64,000 bases of DNA from Macropodus opercularis (Eukaryota; Chordata; Actinopteri; Anabantiformes; Osphronemidae): NCBI GenBank assembly GCA_030770545.1, contig CM061090.1:11115501-11179500 (forward strand). The letters run 5' to 3'. Each line of letters starts with the position of its first letter. The stretch's first letter is position 1. The notes under the pieces were generated by a model. The model did no database searches. It saw nothing but the letters and a program-made list of their open reading frames with translations, and was not told the origin of the DNA. The translations under genes and the position numbers were made by a program. Shown here one piece after another: positions 14,401-23,585 of the stretch.

Positions 14401-17400
14401 CCAAATAAGAACCAAGCAAACAAATCTAACACCAATCAAACCAAAGTTAACAAGCAACACTCGAAACAAACTCAGGCACACAGGAACACTGAAGAACAGA
14501 ACTAGGACTCAGACTTACACAGACTCTCAGAGACAGTAACACTCAGGAACGCGAAGGGACAAAGATTACAAGCAGAAACATAGAATGCAAGCAGTGACAG
14601 TAGTGGTAAGACAACACTAAATAACGAGCCAGCAACGAAGGGCAAAAACTGAGGAACTTAAATACAACACCGACAGGAACTGAAAAACAGGTGAAAACAC
14701 TAATGAACTGAAACAGGAAACTAGGACGAAACAAGAACCAACAAAGAAGGGCGAGCACGAGCGCCCTCCGGTGGTCGGAGGCCGAATTGTCACAAGTTAT
14801 GGTGAATAGTTAAAGTGAGTGGAAAAGAAAAACTAAGGAAACATTATATTAACATATACCTAAAACCTATGACGACTAAAAGTGCAAATAAAGTCAATGA
14901 GAATATTCAGCTCAACAGCTCAAGAATTTATGTTTCAGGTTATGTTTTGTGTGTGTGGATTGTTTTTGATCTTATGTTTGGTTATATTTGAGAAACTATG
15001 CAGTTGCTAAAATGATACAGTCTTTTCCTTTTTGTGACTGTTTCAAAACAAAGCACATGGAGAAGCTACAAAAACATTAGCGCCAGATGCAATGTTTCCT
15101 TTCCGTCTTTTTTTAAAACAATCCTCTTCTCTTCCTTAAATAGTTTGTTCCTTTCAAATGTTCAACCTACCAACCTCCCTCTTTCCTCCTTCCAGCTTCT
15201 CAGGATTCTCATCTTTACTTTATTAGTCTTTTCCAGTGTTGCCAATCACTCCCAGTCACTCCCATTTAGTTCCCCTTGCTCCATTATTTTAAAGCCTAAT
15301 TTCTGGCCCAAAATAACTAAAGTAGCTGAATGTGCAGATATAAAATAAGAACAAAACAAGTAAAAGTACAGAATACAAAAATTACAGAAGAATTAAGAAA
15401 GAATAGTTTTGTGCAAAACCTGCCATTAAACAACAGCACAAGAAATAATAATAAGGAAAAGAAAGAAAATGGTTCAGAGGGGAAATGGGATAAAAATGAA
15501 GGGGTAAGAAAAAGATGGTGGAAGCACTGACACTGAGGTGGAGAAATTAAGATGGAAAAACAAGTGTGGAAGTAGAGAAAAATTGAAGATGAATGATACG
15601 GAAGAGAAAGAGAGGAAGGGCAGAGTGGAGGGATTCATGGATGTAGTGGCAGATAGAGGATAGAGATTGTGTGTGTGAGTTAGGGTGCATCTTAATCAGC
15701 GTTAATTTCACAGCAGAGTTAACCCAGTTGTCAGAGTTGTGGGCATTAAGGGCTGAGCAGAGACTGTGACGCACCCGCAATGAACACACATACAAATCAA
15801 GGATGTCTTTAATCCTTGCCAATTAGTACCTCACACGATTGTTTGAATACTAACAACCTGTGTGTGTGTGTGTGTGTGTGTGTGTTTGGTATAATTGATT
15901 TCTCTTATGCCGCTTCGTTGCTTTTTATACCTTTGTAAACATCAAAATTTCATAAACTTCACTTGAAGGTTGTGACAGTGGATCACTGACAGAAACACTT
16001 ACTGCTTCTGCTTAAAAGCTCAAGACAAACGCATCATAAAAATGTCCTCACGTATCACTGTGACCAAAACAAAGTAACGGTTAACTGTTGCTCGCAGAAG
16101 AGTCTCCGCTGGGACAAACCTTACCGCCTGGCTTTCCTGCTCCATTCCTGTTCGCCGATGGCCTGTCGTCTGTGGAGACCCTGCTCACCAACATACAGGT
16201 CCGACAGAACAAGTACAAGTTTGGGATTTAATACGGGATGAAAATGTCAGTACAGGTTCAATAGCTCAAGGAGGATGAAGGCTAGGGTCACATTTTGATC
16301 CATGTCTGTGCTGTATACCTTTAAAACAAGGTGTTGCTATTAACACAGGCCTTTAAGAGAGTAAACGTAGATTCTGAGACTCACTGTTTAGTTTTGTGTT
16401 GTTTTTTTGCCTATGAAATTAAAAGAAGCACAGGCTTCCAATTCAATGTAAGAAATTAGCTCATAGGTAGATAGTTTCTCCATGGACATGTGTTGGGGAT
16501 GAATCTAATCAAAGTACCAGAATCGATGGTCATGTTTTGTATATGCTCACGCTGAATTACTGGTCTGCGTCTGCATCTTCGTCAGGGGCTGCTGAAGGTG
16601 GCGGTGGAGAACGCACGAGCGCAGGACAAACAGATCCAGGCGGAGAAGCGAGAGCTGAAGATGGAGCTTTACAGAGAAAGAGAGATGAGGGAGAGTCTGG
16701 AACGGCAGCTCACTTCCGAACTACAGAGCAGAGGTGAGAAAACGTTCGCCTCCAAATCAACAGGCAGAATAACATCATGTTTGTTTACTTTGTTTGACAG
16801 ACATAAATGGAATGTGTGTGAAAGTTCATTGATGATTGTCCTTTTCTTCCTCGTTAGCCTCAATCCAGAAGCGTCTGAAGAAGGAGAAGAAAGCCAAGAG
16901 GAAGCTGCAGGAGGCCCTGGAGTTCGAGTCGAAGAGGAGGGAGCGAGTGGAGGCTCTGAAACACTCGTCCTCCTCGTCTCCCGAGCCGCTGCACGTCACC
17001 AACAACAGCAAGAACGGTACGACAGGAAGTCTGTTGCTTTATTTCAGGCTAGTTTCCATTTCACTGCTTACAAATCAAATCATTTCCAGAGCTCACTTTT
17101 TAAGTTCCTCGTTATTGTTTTTCTTATTTTTACTTCTTCACCTTTCATTCTTATATGTTTTTAATTTTTTTTATTATTATTTTACTTGGCTTACATTTCT
17201 GTTCTTCCTGATTGTTCCCAGTCAGTCCCAAGTTCAAATTAAACGTTATTTCAAACATTGTTCTGAATGGGTCTATGCTGGGTCTATTGTGTTTCTAGTT
17301 TTTTTTTTTCGGTTTAGTTGTTTAGATGTATTTCAGATCCACGCTTTACCTTGTTTGAAATTTATTAATATATTAATAATTCTCTGGTAATGAAAACACA

Positions 17401-18900
17401 AACTAAAAATTGAATCCAAAGTGTAAATCTCTGGACGTTTGTGACTTGCCTTTCTGTATGTGGATTGTTTTTGATCTGCAACGTGCTGTTGGCTTTTTAA
17501 TGGCCAACCCACTGAGGCCGTCTTGTCTTTGTGTCATACCAGACGCTGCTGTAGCTGAGGATAAACCTGAACTTAATGGAAACCAGCAAGACAACACTGC
17601 TGTACCAGGTACTAGACAGAACACACACACACACTGGATACTGGTGTGGCCACACATCAAAACAATAATAAAAATGAACATGAAGCACACAGACTCACAG
17701 TTAGCTGCGCACTCATGCCTGCAGACTCATGCTGATACACACACACAATCTGATGACACACGTGGTGAGTGAGGTGTGTGTGTGTTAGAGGCCAGGAGAC
17801 ATTAGGCAGACACACAGACACCGTGGTCTAGCCTTGATGTGCACCTTATCACTGTGCTACACTGTGTGTGTGTGTACATGTCTATATTTATACAGACAAA
17901 TAAGTGCCACAATTATGAGCACGTGTTGTCCTCACAACTTCAAAGGACTGTGTAAAGGTTAGTATTTGTTTTAGGGTTAATGGAGAATTAGGTTGAGGTT
18001 GATTAGGCGATTTGTTTAGATTAGAGAATGTCCATGTAGACTAAAGAAGAACTATGTTTAAAAATAGGTCCAGCTGAGAACAGCATGTTTTAGACAGCGA
18101 GGACAATATGTAGACCAGGAAGCCTGGTTGTGGAACATGGGGACATTGTGAAAAGTGAGAACATGTTGTCAACAAGTTGTTTTTGTCGAGTGAGGACATT
18201 TTTGGAAAGCATTTCCCTTTTATGGGAGTTGAAAAACTTTGGAAAGCAAACAGTTCAAAGTTCAGGCCTTTGTGGAAAAGTAACAGTATTTGAAATGTGT
18301 CCGATGCGATGAAATTATTTCAAAACATTTCTAAGTGATAATGCTGTTTTATTATTATATAGGGACTCCCTTCTGTAAAGAACAGGCATCCTTTGAGGAA
18401 GGTGAGAACAGTTTGTATGCTCCTTACCTCCACAGAAGGGCTGAGTCAAGGTTGAAACTTGGTTCGGGGAAGTTTGAATTAGGTTTAGGTTTGCTTTACG
18501 GGCTCGTGGAATGCATTATGCCAATAAGGGTCCTCGCAAGTACAGTACGGATGTGTGCGTGTTAGTATGCATGTGCCATCCGCTCTTTCCACCAGCTGTG
18601 CTCAGTCCTCCCTGACATTGAAAACCTTCACTCCAAACTCTGTGTGTAGAAATGAATATCTACACACACACACACACACATCTGTGAACACCGGTAGTTG
18701 TGCAATTTAGTGAGTGTGTGTTTGACACACGCGCCGGTGAGACAGGGAACTCTAATTAGCTCTCTCTCTCCTCTTTAGACCCCTTTTAGATCCCCTCACT
18801 TCTGCAAGCCAAGCACTACCACACACACCCCCATACACACACACAGACCCACCTGATTTCATTAATGTTGATTGGCCCAGTAGGACCCCTTTGCTGTCTT

Positions 18901-18958
<58 letters not shown>

Positions 18959-21900
18959 CCCTCCTGCCATAAAAGCATTTTGCACCTAGGGTGGTTTACT
19001 CACTCTCACACACAAACACACACTCGTCTCCCCTGCCTCTCACCTTCCACACTCTTAATTAACAAGTGAGGTGAAAACTGCTGAATACAAAGAAAGACAT
19101 CGCATTACAATCAGAAACGGAGAGAGAGAAAGAGGGGAAGGAATGAGAAAAAAGAAAAAAGATTAGATTTTGGTTGTTGGAAGCTGACCGGACTAATTGG
19201 TCGTAACAAAACCGGTGCAGTCAGAGCAATGTGGGGTAAGTAGAAGAAAAAGACAAGAGTCTAATGGCAAAGACGAACAGGTGTAAAACTAAATGAATAA
19301 ACTGGGTAAACTGGGTGAGGGGGGAAGGAAGAAAAGTAAAAAGGAAAGAAAGGGGCTAAAGAAATGAAAAAGAATGCGGTAAATGGCAGTGAGGAGCTCT
19401 GCAGGGCCAGAGAGGAGGAAGAGAAAAAGTGAAAGTGAGAAGGAAGGAAAAAGCTGAGAACGAAGAGAGGAAAGAGGAATATTGAAGAAAAGAAAGGATG
19501 TAAGTAGAGGAATGAAAAACAGGAAATGTAGAATCAGAAAAGGCAGCGTAGAGGAGATGACAAAGAATGTGATGAAGATGAGAGAGGAGTGAATCAGGGA
19601 GTAAAAGGACGGAGGAGAGAAAAGATGGAGGAGGGACCACAGGGATAAAGGAAAGGAGATAGAGAAGAAAGAGCAGAGGAGAAGTAGGGGGTGAAGAATA
19701 TTTAAAAGGGTGACGGGAAGAAAAACAGATGATGAAAGGAGAACAAATAAAAATACATTTTTTTGTTACCTTTTAACAATAAAGATAAATAAAGGATAAA
19801 AATGGGGGATGAGGAAAGCAAATAAGGGAGAAGATCATTGAGCAGGAGAGGAAAAGGGGGAACACCACCTATGAAGAAGAGGAGCGAAAGGAGGACAGAA
19901 GAAAAGGGGTGAGGAGGAGGGGCAGCGTGCTGATTTCCTGGGACAGGGAGTTGAAAAATGTGACCTTGTTCCAGGACCTGGTGACATTTCCTCCACCCAG
20001 CTGATAGACTTTTAACAAGGCAGGTCAGCGTCATTTTTAACCAGGACAACACACACAGCCGGGCGCTGAAGGTGTGTTTTTTATGGTGACAGATAGGGGC
20101 GAGAGGGGAAGGGAAACCGGGTTGCTTAGTCGAAACGCTGAAGAGGAGGAGGAGAAGAAAACACAAAATGTGAAACATGAAAGAAATGAAAGATATAAAT
20201 ATATTTGTTACAAAAGTTTGCCTCCATGCGTTTGTCCTGGTAAAATGCCACTAGTTAAGTTAGGAAGATGCAAATACCATGATTTATACGATTACTACAA
20301 CTGTACATCACACGTAATCCAGAGCAGGTGTACACAGAGTCTTCCCAGGGTTCAGTAGTGGATTGTAGTTTTTTCTCATTCTTTATTTTCCATTTGCACT
20401 TTGTGAATATGCGGTAAATGACAAACATGAAAGCAAACTCTGAAATCTACAGCACATCAATCATAAAACTAACCTCCTACAATAAATACATGGATCAGTT
20501 AGTCTGTTTACGTTTTAACTTTCTATGGTTCCAGAGGAAATAAAATATAGGATGAGAGACACTGAATAAAACATAGTTCTGGCTTTGAATTAATGAGCAC
20601 AAAACATTTTAAGTTTATTTTATCCACTTATTTTATTACTATTATTTTTACTATTAGAAGTTGGCCACTCTATAAAACCCATTTGAATTTCCTTCTATCA
20701 GATGCACAGTTAAACCCTGTTTATATTACCTTCTGTTGCTATTGGGCTCATTTTGAAGCTGCATACAGAAAAGGCGAAACAAAAAGTCAACCAGGCAATA
20801 ATTAATAGCTGTTGAATAAAAATAGAAAATGTGTCAAAAAGTGAATTTAGAAACCATAGGAAATTAAATCTGGTGTCTCTAATACTCAGGAGAACATCTT
20901 CAGCACCGCTTTGCTGCTACTGCAGCTGATCCTCACACTTTGATTTACAGAACTGAAAATATTTATGTCCATGTGAAAAAAGGGATTGAAAAGTTTGACT
21001 AATACTTCGCTCTATGTGATCATGATGACCTGCCACAGAGAACAAGCAGAGAATTGATCCGAGATTTCACCTTCCTCTGATCAGATGTACACCATTCTGT
21101 CCAGACCCAGGGGGGCCGGCATCTTCCCCCGGCACAGCGGCCGTCAGAGGTTTTAAGGACAGAGGGGAATCAAAGCTGCAAGTTTTTAAGTTGCAGGACA
21201 GAATTTAAACACCAGGCCAAACCTGCTGCCTAAAGGAGAAAAAGAAAGGACAGGAGAGGACAGAGAGAAGAATGGGTCGGGATAAAAATAATATGAGCGT
21301 AACAGATAGAGGACAGGAGGGAGCAGAGGGGAGGCGAAGAGGAGGAGGGACGCATGTAGAATAGAGGGATGAAAGGAGGAGAGCAGGGGGTTTGAGCAGA
21401 TCATGGAGTGATAAAAATAGGGAAGGGCAGGAGATGAGAGAGATGAAAAGCAGGGAAGGCAGGGAATATGAAGGAGGAAACGAGCAGAAGATGAAAGAGA
21501 AAATTTAAGAAACTTTTTTTTTATTGCAACACCTCGAGACCACAAACCTGTTTTATATCGAAAAGACAAAGAATGATGAATAGAGGACAAAATGAGAGGA
21601 TAAGATGATGACGAAGAGCCGAGGAGGACACGTAAAAAAAAAAAAGTCGAAGGCTAGAGAAAGTGAAGTGCAGGATGGAAAGATGAGAAAGAGGAGGGAG
21701 GCCAGGTTTATGGTTGCTGTTATGCAGAAATGTAAACACTTTGCAACGTTCGCAGAAAACAATGACACCGCGGGGAGAGGAAGGTGTGCTCGTGTGCGCT
21801 CGGTGTGTTTTTGCGTGTGTGCACGAGCTCCTGTGTGGGTGGGTGGGTGCAGCAACAGCACTACAGGGAGCGGAAGGAGAACGACGGAGGTGAAATGAGA

Positions 21901-23378
21901 GAGAGAGGGAGAGAAGAGAAGAGGGGAGAGGGAGAGCCAACCCTGGCAAAATTGGAGAAATGAGATTCCTATCGTAAACGGATGCTGTGAAAGGGAGAAC
22001 GAGAAGATGCAGCACACAGTTTAAAAAGTAAGCTGCTTTAATAGTTATGATAAATGCACCAAGTACAAATTTGTGCTCATTAGATTTGAAATAAATATTT
22101 GTAATGGTCTTTAAGGTGCAAGTGGAGTTTGTTGGTTGGAAGCAACAAGAGGCAGCTGCGCAGGCACAGCCCACACGAAGCTCACGGCTGAGCTCATGTA
22201 CATAATCTAGATCACGTTCACGCTGATTTTCTGTGACATTCCTGTTGTCACAGACTGAAAAATGTGAGCGATAGAGAGACAGATTTTAAGTGATTGATAT
22301 AGACTGTAAAGAAAACTTTCTGTGGTCGGAGCACAGTCAGTGAGAAAAATATCCGCTGAGCACATTCACTGGCCTGCGTCTAAAATGAAACTAAGGTTAG
22401 CAGACTACAAACTGTGTGAAGAACAGTAAAACGTAGGGAAGAAGGAGATGAGGACACAACAGACAACACTTTGACTAGTCACTAAAAAAATGTCCACTTA
22501 ATGAATTAGTGAAGCAAAAGGAAATTGACTCAACAATTTTCATTTCAGTGTCATTTTACAAGCCAACATTTGATATTACTGCGATCTCACATTTTGCTGC
22601 GTTAGTCTTAGTATAGTGAACTGGATGCGTTTGGGTTTGGGTCGGTTTGGAAGACAAAACTAAATAGTGTGGACTAATGGTGTCAAGATTAAAAGTAAAC
22701 AAATTAATTACAAGCTCAACAAACAATTAATTATATAAAATATAACACTTTACCAGTGATGGATCTGTTCATGATCCCAAACAAGCACATGCAGGTGATG
22801 TCATGGCTTGGGCTTGCGTGGCCTAATCATCTTTGCTGATGATGTAAAACACGACGACCCAAAAAAGTGAACTCAGAAATCTACAGAAACAGTTTGTCTG
22901 CCAGTTTAAAGAACCATTTAATTTAATTTTAAGCCCCTCTGTGATACTTTTGTGCACGACAGACATGAATAATGGATGGGTTCAAATATGAGACTAGGTG
23001 CTACCTAGTCTCATATTCATCTTTCATGACAAACCCAAATAGTTTTGGAGCAGAGTGTATCGACTGTTTTGACATTTACCTACTGTATCCCTGTCTTATC
23101 TTATTTGTGCAGCTAAACTAGGCTCTGCACAGCATCCGTCCTGTTGTAGTGGCCGTACACTGTGGTGTTTGGTTTTGGGGAGCTTTAGTAAATAATGTCT
23201 CTCCTCGCTGCTCTCTATGTCTCCCTCATGATGAAATTTGCACAGCATTGACTCCTTTTCTTGTTTATATACACTTGATTCACAACGGGCACCAAATTTG
23301 TCAAATGTGTGTAATAAGCATTGATCTGTTTTTGTTCTAGAGTCCCGACCATTTCTGAAGACCCCCATGATGTTTTAG
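5371..23378 (+). CDS. dach2: Dachshund homolog 2, 3' part of gene (ten coding exons)
   Basis: This is the C-terminal part of a Dachshund-family nuclear cofactor, which acts with SIX and EYA proteins in organ and muscle development. The exons are 5371-5481, 9773-9988, 11441-11610, 11817-11922, 12852-12926, 16098-16198, 16586-16733, 16858-17016, 17543-17608 and 23341-23378. All junctions are GT-AG with matching phases, and the joined frame is open for 396 residues to a TAG. Seen in order: an LTAAAMAE/LQKMK segment (residues 2-20), a Gly-rich linker (about 57-90), the hallmark RLDLPFMMMPHPLLP block (from 110), and the DACHbox-C coiled coil (about 235-340) with KRLKKEKKAKRKLQEALEFE. DACH2 rather than DACH1 is favoured by LTAAAMAE, FADGLSSVE, ELYRERE and EFESKRRE. 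The first codon is split with an upstream exon, so the SKI/SNO-like DACHbox-N lies before base 1. The odd feature is the C-terminus, which resembles DACH1. Confidence 0.93.
6690..6722. repeat. (GT)n microsatellite
   Basis: GT dinucleotides with one TT interruption. Confidence 0.95.
6960..7210. mobile_element. Dispersed repeat, copy 1 of 3
   Basis: Shares ordered blocks with 42440-42580 and 51350-51530: (gcagat)..ccg.ccacc.tga.cc, ggaggtttctt..ttaaaga.ttttc, ttgcctgggatttg, and an AT-rich end. A common fish interspersed repeat has this pattern (inference). It is non-coding; the class is not determined. Confidence 0.6.
9773..9988 (+). CDS. dach2: dach2 coding exon b, Gly-rich linker
   Basis: Reads GGSECSWDKERLTSPP, then about 35 residues that are mostly glycine with some Ala and Val, then a Gln-rich stretch ending LLAN. 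The acceptor is tttccccag and the donor gtgagt. It is 216 bp, phase 1 at both ends. GGSE.SWDK is shared with the DACH2 family; the glycine runs look like local expansion of GGA/GGG codons. Confidence 0.9.
9989..11440 (+). other. dach2 intron, 1.45 kb
   Basis: No exon seen. About 10260-10400 is a microsatellite-free stretch of higher complexity that might be conserved non-coding DNA. 10615-10830 is purine-rich. Confidence 0.7.
11441..11610 (+). CDS. dach2: dach2 coding exon c, conserved central block
   Basis: Encodes (R)LDLPFMMMPHPLLPMGL, then PPASVAMAMSQMNHLSTIAN and an Ala-rich run to VIK. This is the most diagnostic block of DACH proteins. The exon follows tctctctaag and ends before gtaaca; it is 170 bp, entering in phase 1 and leaving in phase 0. 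Confidence 0.95.
11817..11922 (+). CDS. dach2: dach2 coding exon d
   Basis: Encodes ERVCDSPSLSPSVDETNTPL followed by a Ser-rich stretch ending SSSPERL. It corresponds to the ERIPESPSP segment of other DACH proteins. The acceptor is ctttcag and the donor gtacgc; 106 bp, phase 0 to 1. Confidence 0.9.
11923..12851 (+). other. dach2 intron, 0.93 kb
   Basis: AT-rich with no feature recognised apart from short CA runs just before the acceptor. Confidence 0.7.
12852..12926 (+). CDS. dach2: dach2 coding exon e
   Basis: A 75-bp exon encoding (G)LVSADADVALTNTAAPIKK then ITKDK. It lies between ttttaacag and gttgga and keeps phase 1 at both ends. This linker is poorly conserved in the family; the call rests on splice sites, the open frame and exact phase fit with both neighbours. 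Confidence 0.8.
13917..13921. repeat. Target-site duplication, left copy
   Basis: AGTTA next to the TG end of the solo LTR. Confidence 0.8.
13922..14794 (-). mobile_element. Solo LTR of an LTR retrotransposon, with 5-bp target duplication
   Basis: The 873-bp element begins TG and ends CA. It is flanked on both sides by AGTTA (13917-13921 and 14795-14799), a perfect 5-bp duplication. Its ends are TGTCACAAC and TTGTCACA. On the minus strand it reads TGTGACAATTCGGCC, then a TATTTAAG box (14657-14664) about 130 bp in, which suggests minus-strand orientation. No gag/pol coding sequence, primer-binding site or second LTR is present. The family resembles a fish Gypsy-type LTR (inference). Confidence 0.85.
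14795..14799. repeat. Target-site duplication, right copy
   Basis: AGTTA next to the CA end of the solo LTR. Confidence 0.8.
15859..15886. repeat. (GT)n microsatellite
   Basis: Pure GT dinucleotides, about 28 bp. Confidence 0.97.
16098..16198 (+). CDS. dach2: dach2 coding exon f, start of DACHbox-C
   Basis: Encodes (E)ESPLGQTLPPGFPAPFLF then ADGLSSVETLLTNIQ. It follows gctcgcag and ends before gtccga; 101 bp, phase 1 to 0. LPPGFP.PF.F and LSSVETLLTNIQ are hallmark DACH residues at the start of the C-terminal domain. Confidence 0.95.
16199..16585 (+). other. dach2 intron, 0.39 kb
   Basis: No feature recognised. Confidence 0.8.
16586..16733 (+). CDS. dach2: dach2 coding exon g, DACHbox-C coiled coil
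   Basis: Encodes GLLKVAVENARAQDKQIQAE and a charged helix with ELKMELYREREMRESLERQL ending ELQSR. This is the first half of the DACHbox-C coiled coil implicated in protein contacts, including Eya. The acceptor is cttcgtcag and the donor gtgaga; 148 bp, phase 0 to 1. Confidence 0.95.
16858..17016 (+). CDS. dach2: dach2 coding exon h, basic coiled coil
   Basis: Encodes (A)SIQKRLKKEKKAKRKLQEA then LEFESKRRERVEALKHSSSS and a Ser/Asn-rich end. The KRLKKEKKAKRKLQEALEFE run is nearly invariant among DACH proteins and could serve as a nuclear localisation signal (inference). The acceptor is tcgttag; 159 bp, phase 1 at both ends. The intron before it is only 124 bp. Confidence 0.95.
17017..17542 (+). 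other. dach2 intron, 0.53 kb
   Basis: T-rich in its middle; no feature recognised. Confidence 0.8.
17543..17608 (+). CDS. dach2: dach2 coding exon i
   Basis: A 66-bp exon encoding (D)AAVAEDKPELNGNQQDNTAV then P. It lies between tcataccag and gtacta, phase 1 at both ends. The sequence is not conserved enough to identify alone; phases fit exon h and the terminal exon exactly. Confidence 0.8.
18902..18957. repeat. (CA)n microsatellite
   Basis: Uninterrupted CA dinucleotides, 56 bp. Confidence 0.98.
22985..23017. repeat. Perfect 15-bp inverted repeat, 3-nt loop
   Basis: AATATGAGACTAGGT and its exact reverse complement separated by gct, in the last dach2 intron. Confidence 0.95.
23341..23378 (+). 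CDS. dach2: dach2 terminal coding exon
   Basis: After tttgttctag, the split codon gives Glu, then SRPFLKTPMMF and a TAG at 23376-23378. The ending matches the pattern of the DACH1 tail (hydrophobic-LKT-x-M-aromatic), supporting this as the true end despite only 38 coding bases. A 5.7-kb intron precedes it. Confidence 0.85.
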
Positions 23379-23542
23379 AGAAAGACACTCCAGAAGCTCG
23401 CCCGCCCACCACAGCACAGAAGACCTCCACCAGCCTGTTTCCACATCCTCCATCACCTTGGCGACGACCTCCCCAGGCGGGATTCTACCTTTGCTAATAC
23501 GCAACCTTTTTGACGTTGCTAAAAGAAAGCAGAGACTACTAA

Positions 23543-23585
23543 GAGACACGCCCCTTATTTGGACTTGTTTTAGGGGGCGTGTCTC
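23543..23585. repeat. GC-rich 12-bp stem-loop in dach2 3' UTR
   Basis: GAGACACGCCCC (23543-23554) pairs perfectly with GGGGCGTGTCTC (23574-23585); the loop is 19 nt. The left arm runs into CCTTATTTGG, a match to the CArG consensus. Confidence 0.85.

Larger units (their letters stand above)
12927..16097 (+). other. dach2 intron, 3.2 kb
   Basis: Contains a CA tract (12942-12958), the solo LTR (13922-14794) and a GT microsatellite (15859-15886). The rest shows no recognised feature. Confidence 0.75.
17609..23340 (+). other. dach2 last intron, 5.7 kb
   Basis: Holds CA microsatellites (18661-18680; 18902-18957), a possible dispersed repeat around 17925-18300 with 'gtcctcacaac' and 'gtgaggacatttt' motifs, long purine-rich plus-strand stretches (19120-19900; 21230-21960), and a 15-bp perfect hairpin (22985-23017). 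Long Ser/Leu/Pro frames on the minus strand are by-products of the purine bias. Confidence 0.7.

Noticed and set aside
16598..17390. Open frames of 184-188 codons on the plus strand
   Set aside because: They run through dach2 exons into introns or use the wrong frame; the spliced exons explain the conserved part.
21521..22174. 217-codon and 154-codon minus-strand frames
   Set aside because: Low-complexity Ser/Leu/Phe composition from a purine-rich tract, no domain, and they overlap each other in different frames.
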